Positions 7,982 to 16,301 of a stretch of 64,000 bases of DNA are shown here, in pieces. Every line of letters starts with the position of its first letter. Position 1 is the first letter of the stretch. Under the pieces are notes generated by a model. It saw only the letters and a list, made by a program, of their open reading frames with translations. It made no database searches and was not told where the DNA came from. The DNA is from JAPYTK01 sp964401935 (GTDB taxonomy: Bacteria > Myxococcota_A > Polyangia > Polyangiales > Polyangiaceae), in assembly GCA_964401935.1 (NCBI GenBank), contig CAYOAL010000017.1, positions 35,111 to 99,110 of the forward strand, read 5' to 3'. The position numbers were made by a program, and so were the translations under genes.

Positions 7982-10434
7982 GCGACGCGCTGTTCGGACT
8001 CGTCAACGAGCATCTCCCCGCGGAGGCGGTCGAGGTGGTGTCGTTCACCGGCGTCGAGGCGATCAACGAGCCCTATCGGTTCGAGCTCGTCGCCCACGCC
8101 AAGCTCCCCATCGGCGCGCTCGCCGCGCTCGAGCTTCAGGTGCCGGGGAGCCGCGCCTCGCTCGAGCTCGCGGCCGGCGACGGCGGGCGGCGCTGGGTGC
8201 ATGGGGTGGTGAGCGAGCTCGCCATCGAGCGTTCGCTGCATCGGAGCGACGTGGAGCTCCACCTTCGCCTCGAGCCTCGGCTGTCGCTGCTCGAGCTCAC
8301 CGAGGGCAGCGCCATCTACCAAGACCTCACCGTGCCCGAGGTGGTGAAGGCGGTGCTCGACGCGTGGCACATCCCCCACGAGAGCCGCCTCCAGGGAATC
8401 TACCGGAAGCGCACGTTCCTCACCCAGTACCAGGAGACGGATCTCGCCTTTGTCCGGCGCATCCTCGCCGAGGAGGGGATCTTCTTCAGCTTCGCCCATC
8501 CCGACACGAGCGGAGACGAGCCCGCCGAGGAGCAGGTGGTGCTGTGCGACATGGCGGCGCTCTATCGACCCATCGCCGGCGACAGCCACCTCCGCTTCGT
8601 GGAGCCTGGCGGCGCCCTCGAGGCCTCCTCGCTCTTCGATCACGTGACGCGCTTTGGGCGGGTGCGCCGCTTGCGCACCCAGCGGGTGCTCTTGGGCGAC
8701 TTCGACTTCCGCAACCCAGGGCTCCCGCTCACGGTGTCGGCGGCCGCCGGCGACGCGCCGGAGGCGGGGGTGGAGCCGCAGCAGCTCCGTGGCTACCACC
8801 ACCACCCCCACGCGGAGATCGAGGGGAGCTCGGGCTCGGCGGAGCTTGACGCGGCGCGGGCTCGGACCACGCTCGAGCAGCACCGAGGCGCGGCGGTGGT
8901 CGCGAGCGGCGAGAGCCACTCGCGACGGCTCGAGCCCGGCGCGACCTTCATCCTCGAAGGCCACCCCGTCGATCACCTCAACGCAGGCTACGCCGTCACT
9001 CGCGTCGAGCACCGCGGGCGCGTGCCCGAGCGCGCCGGCGCGGAGACCACCGACTCGGTGTACGAGAACCGCTTCGAGTGCGTCCCCGACCACGTGCCCG
9101 CGCGGCCGGCGCCACGCCCACAGCGGCGGCGACAGAACGCGGAGACGGCGACCGTGGTAGGGGCGGGCGAGGACAGCATCCACACCGACGACCTCGGTCG
9201 CGTCAAGGTGCGCTTCCACTGGGATCTCTCGGGGAAGACCGACGACCGCGCGAGCTGCTGGCTCCGCGTGGCCCAGCCGTGGGCCGGCACCCACTTCGGG
9301 GCGCAGTTCATCCCGAGGGTGGGCGACGAGGTGGTCGTCACGTTCCTCGGCGGTGACGTGGATCGACCCATCGTGACCGGGAGCGTGTACAACGGCACCC
9401 ACCCGAACCCGTTCGACCTGCCGAGCGAGAAGACGACGAGCGGGTTCCGCACCCAGTCGACCCCGGGAGGGGGAGGCTACAACGAGCTCTCGTTCTCGGA
9501 CCGCGCGGGCGAGGAGCGCATCTTCCTCCGCGCCGAGCGCGATCTCGTCGAGGAGGTGCAGCGCGATCACAAGCTCCAGGTGAAAGCGGATCAGACGGTC
9601 TCGGTGCAGCGGGCGCAGCTCTTCGTGGTCGGCGCGGCGCAGACCATGCAGATCGGCGGGGCGCAGATCATGAACGTCGCTGGAAACCAGCAGCTCTTGG
9701 CCGGAGGGAGCGGGCTCCTCGCCTACGGCGGCGACGCCGACTTCCAGATCGGCCAGACCCTCACCACGCGCGTCGACGGGCGGGAGCACAAGGAGGTGCG
9801 CGGCCAGGCGAACGAGCTCTACCGAGACGACCTCGTCACCCGCGTGCTCGGCCACGCCACCACCATCGTGGGGCAGCACGACGCGCGAAGGGCACACAAC
9901 CTCCACGTGGAGGGAAGCTCGAGCTCGTTCGCCACCGGGAGCATGCTCCTCGCTTCCGACAAGGCCATCGAGCTGCGGGTGGGGGAGACGGTGGTGCGCA
10001 TCTCGGAGGAGGGCATCGAGCTCGAGGGGCCGAAGCTCGCCATGCGCGGCGACACCTTCACCCTCCGCGCCGCCGAGAACGCGGCGGTAGAGGCCGACGA
10101 GGGGGTGACGCTCAAGAGCAAGAAGGTGCTGATGGAGTCGGAGTCGGCGTTCCTCGGCCTGGCCAAGGTGGCCAAGCTCAAGGGAGAGCTGGTGAAGCTC
10201 AACTGCGAGGACGACCCGATCGACGCGCTCGAGCCACCGGAGCCGCCCAAGCTCACCACCATCACCCTGTGCGACGAGCAAGGGAAGCCGATCCCCAACC
10301 AGCGCTTCGTGCTCGTGCTCCCCGACGGGAGCGAGGTGACCGGTACGCTCGACGAGGCGGGAGAGGCCGAGATCGAAGTGGAGGCGTCGGGCGAGATCAT
10401 CTTCCCCGACGTGTACAACCCGAGGCCGGCGTGA
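7978..10434 (+). CDS. vgrG: VgrG (TssI) spike protein with C-terminal extension
   Basis: This 818-residue protein has the VgrG order. A gp27-like base spans residues 1 to about 370 and contains QDLTVPEVVKAVLDAWHIPH and ETDLAFVRRILAEEGIFFSF. A gp5-type OB fold lies at about 390-480 (HTDDLGRVKVRFHWD, WAGTHFGAQFIPRVGDEVVV, NGTHPNPF). A beta-helical needle follows from about 490 to 740 (GGGGYNELSFSDRAGEERIF, then regular short strands). After the needle an extra domain at about 759-818 (TLCDEQGKPIPNQRFVLVLP) resembles a carboxypeptidase-regulatory Ig fold. The protein trimerises as the puncturing spike of type VI secretion. The extension recurs in the next gene product and may dock it. Confidence 0.93.
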   Translation: MSDALFGLVNEHLPAEAVEVVSFTGVEAINEPYRFELVAHAKLPIGALAALELQVPGSRASLELAAGDGGRRWVHGVVSELAIERSLHRSDVELHLRLEPRLSLLELTEGSAIYQDLTVPEVVKAVLDAWHIPHESRLQGIYRKRTFLTQYQETDLAFVRRILAEEGIFFSFAHPDTSGDEPAEEQVVLCDMAALYRPIAGDSHLRFVEPGGALEASSLFDHVTRFGRVRRLRTQRVLLGDFDFRNPGLPLTVSAAAGDAPEAGVEPQQLRGYHHHPHAEIEGSSGSAELDAARARTTLEQHRGAAVVASGESHSRRLEPGATFILEGHPVDHLNAGYAVTRVEHRGRVPERAGAETTDSVYENRFECVPDHVPARPAPRPQRRRQNAETATVVGAGEDSIHTDDLGRVKVRFHWDLSGKTDDRASCWLRVAQPWAGTHFGAQFIPRVGDEVVVTFLGGDVDRPIVTGSVYNGTHPNPFDLPSEKTTSGFRTQSTPGGGGYNELSFSDRAGEERIFLRAERDLVEEVQRDHKLQVKADQTVSVQRAQLFVVGAAQTMQIGGAQIMNVAGNQQLLAGGSGLLAYGGDADFQIGQTLTTRVDGREHKEVRGQANELYRDDLVTRVLGHATTIVGQHDARRAHNLHVEGSSSSFATGSMLLASDKAIELRVGETVVRISEEGIELEGPKLAMRGDTFTLRAAENAAVEADEGVTLKSKKVLMESESAFLGLAKVAKLKGELVKLNCEDDPIDALEPPEPPKLTTITLCDEQGKPIPNQRFVLVLPDGSEVTGTLDEAGEAEIEVEASGEIIFPDVYNPRPA

Positions 10435-10450
10435 GCGCGAGGAGGCCAGC

Positions 10451-11107
10451 ATGACCGCACCGATGAAGCCCTACGTCATCAAACAGGGGGACTACCTCAC
10501 CCGCCTCGCCCACCGCCTCGGCTTCGTGCCCAAGGAGGTGTGGGATCACCCGAAGAACGCCGAGCTCAAGGCGGCGCGGAGCGACCCCGACACGCTCAAG
10601 GCGGGCGACATCCTGTTCATCCCCGACGTGCCGAAGAAGCGCAACCCCTTCACCAAAGAGACGACGAACGCCTACGTGGCCAAGGTGCCGAAGCTCCCGG
10701 TGGCGTTGACGCTCGATCACGTCGGCGAGCCGATCGCCAACGAGAAGTACGTGGTGCGTGGGCTCGACGCCGAGCTCGAGGGCACCACCGACGACGCTGG
10801 GCGGGTCGAGTTCGAGGTGGACGTGAACGTGAAAGAGGTGGTGGTGGAGCTCGTCGACAAGAAGAAGAGCTTCCGCATGTTGCTCGGCAACCTCGATCCG
10901 ATCGACGAGCCATCGGGGGCGCGGCAGCGTCTCATGCAGCTCGGCATCTACAGCGCCACCCGCGAGGGCGAAGACCAGTACGTGGCGCACAGCCCCGCGC
11001 AGCTCGCGGCCGCGCTCCGCGCGTTCCAGCGACGCGAGGGGATCCCCATCACCGGCGAGCTCGACGAGGCGAGCGTCGAGGCCTTGCGCGCCGCCTACGG
11101 CGCGTGA
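10451..11107 (+). CDS. LysM / Ig-like / peptidoglycan-binding protein of the spike operon
   Basis: This 218-residue protein has three parts. A LysM domain (residues about 8-58) begins YVIKQGDYLTRLAHRLGF. A middle domain (about 80-140) contains DHVGEPIANEKYVV and TTDDAGRVEFEV, the same pattern as the C-terminal domain of the adjacent VgrG. A PG_binding_1-like helical domain (about 157-217) contains LRAFQRREGIPITGELDEAS. It starts 16 bases after vgrG. LysM proteins stabilise spike assemblies in phage-like injection systems, so a structural adaptor between spike and cargo is likely. A cell-wall-targeting accessory is the alternative. Confidence 0.8.
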   Translation: MTAPMKPYVIKQGDYLTRLAHRLGFVPKEVWDHPKNAELKAARSDPDTLKAGDILFIPDVPKKRNPFTKETTNAYVAKVPKLPVALTLDHVGEPIANEKYVVRGLDAELEGTTDDAGRVEFEVDVNVKEVVVELVDKKKSFRMLLGNLDPIDEPSGARQRLMQLGIYSATREGEDQYVAHSPAQLAAALRAFQRREGIPITGELDEASVEALRAAYGA

Positions 11108-11111
11108 CCCC

Positions 11112-12212
11112 TCACGCGAGGAGGGGAGAGAGGAGCGGCTCGAGCATGTCGCGATCGGCGGCACAGAGCGCCGTGAGCTGCTCCTCGATCACCGCCTGCG
11201 CGTGCGACCGGTGCTCGGGTTGGGTGTCGAGCAGCCAGCGCGCGGTTCGAAAGGCGAGGGCCGCGTGGCGCGCCTCGTCCTCCGCGATGCGACGAAAATG
11301 CGCTCGCATGGCCGGGAGCGGCGCCTCGTGGGCGAGGACGAGCGCCTCGTGGGCCGCGCGCGTCTCCCCGACGCAGCCGCCTCGCAACACCTCGGCGAGG
11401 AGCTCGCGCGCGAGCGCCTGGGCCGCGAAGGGCGCCACCGCGGCCGGGAGGGCCCCGGGCACCACGGGCTCGCCTCCCAGCGCCTCGCACCAACGCAAGC
11501 ACGCGTCGGCGTGGGCGATCTCGTCCCCGAGCGCGCGCTGAGTGTCGGCCAAGAGCCACGCCGGCGCTCCGAGGGCCATCAGCTCACACACGGTGCGGGC
11601 GAAGGCGGCGATGCTCGCGTGCTCCTCGACCGCCCACGTGGCGAAGAGCTCCGCGAGCCGCTGGCGGAGGGCCGGCTCGAGCGCGCCGACGTCGGCGCCG
11701 TCGTGCGCCCCGAGCTCTCCGAGCGCGATGGGGGCGCCGAGCGGCGCGATCGCTTGGGGTGCAACAACCTCCCCGAGCCCGCCCCTCGCTTCGAGCGCTG
11801 CCACGTGGCTCGCGCCGTCGACGGTGAGCGGCCGCCCCTTGTACACCGGCGGATCCTTCACACACTGCCCGGGCTTGATGAACTCGGCGCCGGTGAAGCC
11901 CAGCCGACAGTGGCCACTCTCGCACTCGCCGTTGTCGTTGCATTGGGCGCCGAGCGGCTTGCTCCCGGCGGCGGTCACGCTCGCGCTCGGCGCGGGCTCG
12001 CCGGTGCCCTCGGGTCCGGGCGCCGAGGTCGTCGCCGTCGCCGCCGGTGACGTCGGCTCGGCGGGTACCGGACCGGGGACCTCCGTCGTGGTGTCGGCGG
12101 TCGTGGTCGCCGTGGTCGGTGGCGGCGTGCCGTCGCCACACCCTGGCAAGAGGGCGCCGGTGGCGACGAGGTGAGCGAAGATCCAATGGCGAATGCAGCT
12201 GCGACTGTTCAT
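11112..12212 (-). CDS. Ferritin-like domain lipoprotein
   Basis: This 366-residue protein has a lipoprotein signal (lipobox LLPGC), a Pro/Thr/Ala-rich linker to about residue 85, and a small Cys cluster (CNDNGECESGHC). Cys clusters of this spacing recur in other lipoproteins of the window. The C-terminal domain (about 180-360) is a helical bundle with the ferritin-like ligand pattern EEHASIAAF, LGDEIAHADACL and RIAEDEARHAALAF. A di-iron or other metal site in the periplasm is expected and the reaction is unknown. It is convergent with the LysM gene, four bases apart. Ferritin-like lipoproteins of this kind are common in myxobacteria. Confidence 0.8.
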   Translation of the reverse strand: MNSRSCIRHWIFAHLVATGALLPGCGDGTPPPTTATTTADTTTEVPGPVPAEPTSPAATATTSAPGPEGTGEPAPSASVTAAGSKPLGAQCNDNGECESGHCRLGFTGAEFIKPGQCVKDPPVYKGRPLTVDGASHVAALEARGGLGEVVAPQAIAPLGAPIALGELGAHDGADVGALEPALRQRLAELFATWAVEEHASIAAFARTVCELMALGAPAWLLADTQRALGDEIAHADACLRWCEALGGEPVVPGALPAAVAPFAAQALARELLAEVLRGGCVGETRAAHEALVLAHEAPLPAMRAHFRRIAEDEARHAALAFRTARWLLDTQPEHRSHAQAVIEEQLTALCAADRDMLEPLLSPLLA

Positions 12213-12269
12213 GGTTTCCCGTGGGGTGAGTGGCTCTCGCCGACGTGGCCGCGCGAGCGTCCGGCTGGG

Positions 12270-13151
12270 TCAGGACGGCTCGAGGAGGCCCTGGAGGTGC
12301 TGGCGTCCGATCGCGTACTCGGTGCGGCAGTAGTCACACGTCAGCTCGATGGGACCCTTCTCCACCATCTCGGCCAGGTCTTCGCGCTGCAGCGTGGCGA
12401 GGCTCGCCACCACCGCTTGCCGCGAGCAGACGCAGCCGAAGCGGACCGCGCTCGCCGCGAGCTGGGCGTGGGGCATCTGATACAAGAGCTCATCCATGAG
12501 GCGCCGCGGCGAGCCCTCGATCTGCGCGAGCAGCGCGTCGATCGGCGGGAACCCCTCGAGCCGCTCGGTCATGATCATGAGCGGGCCCCGCTCCGCCCCG
12601 GGCAAGAGCTGCACCACGAAGCCGCCGGCGTGCTTCACGCGCCCATCCTCGACATGCACCCCGGTGGCGATCATCGTCACGATCTGCTCCGACTCCTGCA
12701 TGTAGGTCATGAGCGCCCGGGAGACGTCGCCCCCGGCCGGTGCGTCGACGACGCTGCGATGTACGCCGCGGGCCATGCTCCGCATGATCTGGAGCTGGCT
12801 CCCCGCGTCGAGCGCAAACGGCTGACTGGGATCGGCGAGCTGCACCAGCCCCCGCGTCAGGCCGTCGGGGTGAGAGTCGGCGACCAGGCTCCCCATCTCC
12901 CCCGGACCCTTGAGGATCCCCTGCACGCGATGACCCGGCGACATCGTCTCCCGGATCAACACCACCCCCGTCAACAGATCGGCGAAGTGCTTGGTGAGGG
13001 CGGCGTGCTCGGGCCCGCTCACCCCCTGCGCGCCGAGCGCGCCGCGCACGGTCGCCGTGGTGTCGGCCGTGATCACGCGGAAATTGTCGTCCTCGGTCAT
13101 CGCGCGGAGGACGTGGTCGCCAGCGGGTGTGTCCATTCCTTCCCCCTTCAT
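12270..13151 (-). CDS. hslO: Hsp33 redox-regulated chaperone
   Basis: This 293-residue protein matches Hsp33 throughout. The substrate-binding core includes ALTKHFADLLTGVVLIRETM, HRVQGILKGPGEMGSLVAD and GGFVVQLLPGAERGPLMIM. The C-terminal zinc-binding redox switch has Cys240 and Cys242 (CVC) and Cys272 and Cys275 (CDYC). The four Cys hold zinc in reduced cells; oxidation releases it and activates the holdase in the cytoplasm. ATG 13149-13151 is the first start. Met6 at 13134-13136 is a good alternative because GGGGAAGGA precedes it. The gene is divergent from the next lipoprotein gene with about 50 bases between. Confidence 0.93.
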   Translation of the reverse strand: MKGEGMDTPAGDHVLRAMTEDDNFRVITADTTATVRGALGAQGVSGPEHAALTKHFADLLTGVVLIRETMSPGHRVQGILKGPGEMGSLVADSHPDGLTRGLVQLADPSQPFALDAGSQLQIMRSMARGVHRSVVDAPAGGDVSRALMTYMQESEQIVTMIATGVHVEDGRVKHAGGFVVQLLPGAERGPLMIMTERLEGFPPIDALLAQIEGSPRRLMDELLYQMPHAQLAASAVRFGCVCSRQAVVASLATLQREDLAEMVEKGPIELTCDYCRTEYAIGRQHLQGLLEPS

Positions 13152-13201
13152 ATAACGGGAATCTTTTCACCGCGACGTTCGTCTATGGTGACCTGGTGAA
13201 C

Positions 13202-14113
13202 ATGCTCCGCCCCCTCGTCAGGTTTGGTCGGGTGTCCACCCTCGGGCTCGGCGTCGCGCTCGGTGCGTCGGTGCTGGGCTGTCCGGCGGGGGGGGCCCCC
13301 GTGGTCTCCGATGCTCGCGACGGCGCTGCCGCCAGCGGGCCGGCGAGCGAGGCCATGGCGCGCCTCGAGCGTGAGCTCGTCGAGACCGAGCGCGCCCTCG
13401 ACGCCGGCGCCGACGAGGACGCCCGCGCCCTCCTCGCGCGGCGTCGCCTGGTGCTCACCATCGCCATCGCCCTGCTCTCGCGGCGCGCCCAAGCTGGCGA
13501 CGTGACGGCCCCCGACGTGGAGGGGCTGATGGCCAGCATCGAGCAGCGCATGAAGCCGCTCGCGCGGCCCACGCCGAGCGAGCCCGCGCCGCCACCCGGC
13601 GGCGACGACGCGGATGGAGACGGCGACCTCGTCGCCGACGAGCCCGTGGAGGACCCGGGGGACAACAAGGAGCGCGCCGGCGACGAGAAGGACAGCGGCA
13701 CATCGACGGCGCCGTCCAAGCACCGCGCCGACAAGCCGCGGAAGACGATTCGCTTGGAGGAGATCTCGCCCGAGGGGAACCCAAAGGACAAGGGCGGCGC
13801 CTTCGACGCGAAGACCCCCGACCGCGTGGAGAAGGCGGCGGTCGCCGACGAGGCGCGGCCGCGCGGTCTGATGAGCGCGGTGAGTCGGCAGCTCACGGCG
13901 ATGGAAGGCTGCCTCGAGGAGGTGGACGGCGACGTGAAGCTCGACGTCACGGTGCGTCTCGACGCGGGCGGCTCGGTTCGCCTCGCCAAGGTGACCGGCG
14001 TGACCGGTGCGCCGGCGAGCTGCGTGGCCGGCGTGCTGCGTCGCGTGCGGGTGCACAAGCACGATGGCGGCGCCCGCGTCGTGCGCTTCCCCCTCTTCTT
14101 CCAGCGCGACTGA
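13202..14113 (+). CDS. Lipoprotein with TonB/AgmX-like C-terminal module
   Basis: The start at ATG 13202 gives a 303-residue lipoprotein with signal MLRPLVRFGRVSTLGLGVAL and a lipobox ending VLGC. GTG 13196 is an alternative, and the frame remains open further upstream into hslO. A helical region (about 45-120) is followed by an acidic low-complexity linker with DGDGD and Lys/Asp-rich stretches. The C-terminal domain (about 225-303) reads DGDVKLDVTVRLDAGGSVRL and then ASCVAGVLRRVRV. It resembles TonB-C/AgmX-type domains and has a counterpart in the gene at 26327. A structural envelope role is likely; the exact function is unknown. Confidence 0.65.
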   Translation: MLRPLVRFGRVSTLGLGVALGASVLGCPAGGAPVVSDARDGAAASGPASEAMARLERELVETERALDAGADEDARALLARRRLVLTIAIALLSRRAQAGDVTAPDVEGLMASIEQRMKPLARPTPSEPAPPPGGDDADGDGDLVADEPVEDPGDNKERAGDEKDSGTSTAPSKHRADKPRKTIRLEEISPEGNPKDKGGAFDAKTPDRVEKAAVADEARPRGLMSAVSRQLTAMEGCLEEVDGDVKLDVTVRLDAGGSVRLAKVTGVTGAPASCVAGVLRRVRVHKHDGGARVVRFPLFFQRD

Positions 14114-14149
14114 CGGGCACCGAGCGGCGCGCCGCGCGCCGGAAGCGGC

Positions 14150-14169
14150 GAGCCCAGCGGCGTGGGCTC
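14150..14169. terminator. Hairpin between convergent genes
   Basis: The arms GAGCCCA and TGGGCTC (7 bp) enclose a six-base loop just past the stop of the lipoprotein gene. There is no T tract, as usual at this GC content. It is the weaker of two hairpins between convergent genes. Confidence 0.4.
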
Positions 14170-14186
14170 TCACCGATGGAAGCGGC

Positions 14187-14215
14187 GAGCCCGCGCTCCA
14201 AGCAAGCGCGGGCTC
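14187..14215. terminator. Strong bidirectional terminator hairpin
   Basis: A perfect 11-bp stem (GAGCCCGCGCT paired with AGCGCGGGCTC) with a seven-base loop lies between the 3' ends of two convergent genes. The symmetric stem can serve both strands. No U tract follows. Confidence 0.6.
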
Positions 14216-14262
14216 CGAACCGTGAGGTCAACGTCGTCGGCGTCGCGACGGGAGACGGAGGC

Positions 14263-15993
14263 TCACTGCACCCGCATGTCGACGGGGACGGAGGGCCAGG
14301 GGTAGCCGTCCTTCTTGCAGTAGGCGAACCACTGCGGCTGGCTGTTGAAGTACTTGTTGTAGGTCTTGGCTTCGGGGGTGCCTTCCCAGGAGCGCGTGGC
14401 CGGGCAGTGCTCTCGGATCAGATCCTTGAGATCGAGGAAGGTGTCGAGGTCCATCGAGATCGGCGTGTTCCACGAGAGGGGGACCGAGTCGCCCGACTCG
14501 ATCTCCTCGCGCAGCTCGCGCAAGGGCTTCAGGTCGTCGCGGCGCCCGTAGTCGCGAACCATCTCGAAGTTTTTCACGTACTCGGCGACGAGGGGGGCGT
14601 GCTCGGCGCCCTGGAACACGAGCACGTTCTCGAACGTGTTGGTCTCGGCGTTCTCCGAGAAGTTGTAGCTGCCGGTGTAGAGCGTGTCGTCGTCGATGAT
14701 GATGTACTTGTGGTGCATCTGCTTGGCGTACTTGTAGTGCCAGCGATACGTGTTGCACTTGTAGAGGATGGTGCCGCCCTTGGCCTCGATGGCGTCCTTG
14801 ATGGAGCGGATGCCGCCGGCCTTCGACGTCTCCTGACAATCGAGCGCGATCTCGACCACGAGGTTGGGGTTTCGGTCGAGCGCGTCGAGGACGGCGTTGG
14901 CGAGGGGGAGGCTCACGAGGTGGCCGGAGGCCATCCGGATGGAGCGCTCCGCACGACCGACCGCCTCGACGAGCGCGTCCGCCACCACCGAGGTGCCGAG
15001 CACCGACCACCCCCCCCCGCTCGTGGGGGCGAAGTTGTACGACGTCAAGAGCGCGTCGGTGTTGGGGTCGTCGTACTGAGCGATGATCTCGTCGGTGATG
15101 TTGGCGCGGGTCGGATCGAAGGGGAGCGGGCTGTGCACCACGTCTTTGGACCCGGCCCACAGCGTGTCGAAATCGCGCTGCAACCGCAGGGCGAGCTCGG
15201 GATAGGCCGACATGAAGAGCGTGTTCTCGTCGTAGATGGTGCCTGCGCTGCTCGACCAGTTGCCGCTGCCGGAGATGATGTGCGCGGTCTCCGCGTTGGC
15301 GATCGAGGCGTCGTCGCGGGGGCCATCGATGATCGCGAACTTGTGATGCATGATCTTGGTGACGCGGCGCACGTCGATGCCGAGCTCTTCGATGCCGGCG
15401 AGCTTCGAGGCGAGATCGGTGTCGGCGAGGAAGCGCACCTTCACGCCGCGCGCCACCGCGCGCTCGAGCGCCCCGCGCACGGGGTTCGAGTGGCTGTAGC
15501 TGTACATCGCGATGTCGATCGAGGTGTCGGCCTCCTGATCGATCATCTCGGCGATCTTCACCAGATGGGTGGCTTCGCTGGCCTGCGGGGAGAACACCAC
15601 CGAGATGCGGTCGTTGCCGCCGAAGCGCCCGTTGTCCTTGGCGTACTTCAGGATGCGCTCGAGGCAAGACTTCTTGCAGAAGCTGATGCCGTAGAGCTCG
15701 GTGAGCGTGTCGAAGGGGTTGTCGTCTTCGCGGCTGTCGGGGTCGGGACCGTCGCGATGGGCCACGATCCCTTTGGCCGCGCGGGCGTCGAGACCCATGT
15801 CATCGTCGTACACCGAGACCCCGAGGGTGGTGTCGTTCGCCACCGCGAGGATCGCCTTGGCTTCGGGGGAGCCCTCGGCCCAGGGGATTTCGTTGGCCTC
15901 GTCGACCGTGGTGCCGGTCTCGTCGCCACAAGCGACGAGCCCGAGGAGGCTGGTGAGTCCGAGGGTGATGAGGAAGCGGTGATGGGAGCGCAT
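14263..15993 (-). CDS. Phospholipase D-like lipoprotein
   Basis: The start is taken at ATG 15991-15993 because it is followed directly by a lipoprotein signal (MRSHHRFLITLGLTSLLG, lipobox LVAC). A longer frame adds 38 unlikely residues. The 576-residue product has two phospholipase-D HKD motifs. The first is H216-x-K218-x4-D223 (HHKFAIID), followed by SGSGNWSSS. The second is H427-x-K429-x4-D434 (HHKYIIID), followed by TGSYNFSENAE. Two HKD halves form one active site that cleaves phosphodiester bonds through a phospho-His intermediate. The substrate could be phospholipid or nucleic acid. The protein should be lipid-anchored in the envelope or exposed on the surface. Confidence 0.9.
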   Translation of the reverse strand: MRSHHRFLITLGLTSLLGLVACGDETGTTVDEANEIPWAEGSPEAKAILAVANDTTLGVSVYDDDMGLDARAAKGIVAHRDGPDPDSREDDNPFDTLTELYGISFCKKSCLERILKYAKDNGRFGGNDRISVVFSPQASEATHLVKIAEMIDQEADTSIDIAMYSYSHSNPVRGALERAVARGVKVRFLADTDLASKLAGIEELGIDVRRVTKIMHHKFAIIDGPRDDASIANAETAHIISGSGNWSSSAGTIYDENTLFMSAYPELALRLQRDFDTLWAGSKDVVHSPLPFDPTRANITDEIIAQYDDPNTDALLTSYNFAPTSGGGWSVLGTSVVADALVEAVGRAERSIRMASGHLVSLPLANAVLDALDRNPNLVVEIALDCQETSKAGGIRSIKDAIEAKGGTILYKCNTYRWHYKYAKQMHHKYIIIDDDTLYTGSYNFSENAETNTFENVLVFQGAEHAPLVAEYVKNFEMVRDYGRRDDLKPLRELREEIESGDSVPLSWNTPISMDLDTFLDLKDLIREHCPATRSWEGTPEAKTYNKYFNSQPQWFAYCKKDGYPWPSVPVDMRVQ

Positions 15994-16301
15994 GGTGTCT
16001 CGCGTTGGTGGGTGGTTTCGCGCCAAGGCGGCGCGTCCAGCGTGAAAGCAGGAATCGCGCCATCGCGCACACTGAGGGGTGAGCTGTGTATGTGTAGGAT
16101 AGTTCATTACCCTTGGGCGCCGACGGGGAACACACGAGGGGCGCAGCTGGGCGATTTCAGATCCAGGTGGATCACGAGCGAAGGCTCGCCCAAGGCCCCC
16201 CCGCGCGCATTCATGTGCACGGGACTCCCCACTTTGGTAGGCTTATGCGACTGGCTGGTGAACATCCGTCCCGCGGCGAGCCGGTGAGGGGCGGGCGAAC
16301 G
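15994..16301. promoter_or_regulatory. Divergent intergenic region, 308 bases
   Basis: This gap separates the divergent phospholipase-D-like and Pro-rich membrane protein genes. A short AT-richer patch around 16085-16112 (with TATGTGTAGGATAGTTCATT) is the likeliest promoter site. I see no convincing paired -35/-10 elements, palindromes or RNA gene here. Confidence 0.35.

Noticed and set aside
7414..10452. Long reverse-strand open frame across vgrG
   Set aside because: It is a shadow frame with Leu/Arg/His-rich low-information sequence. VgrG is clear on the + strand.
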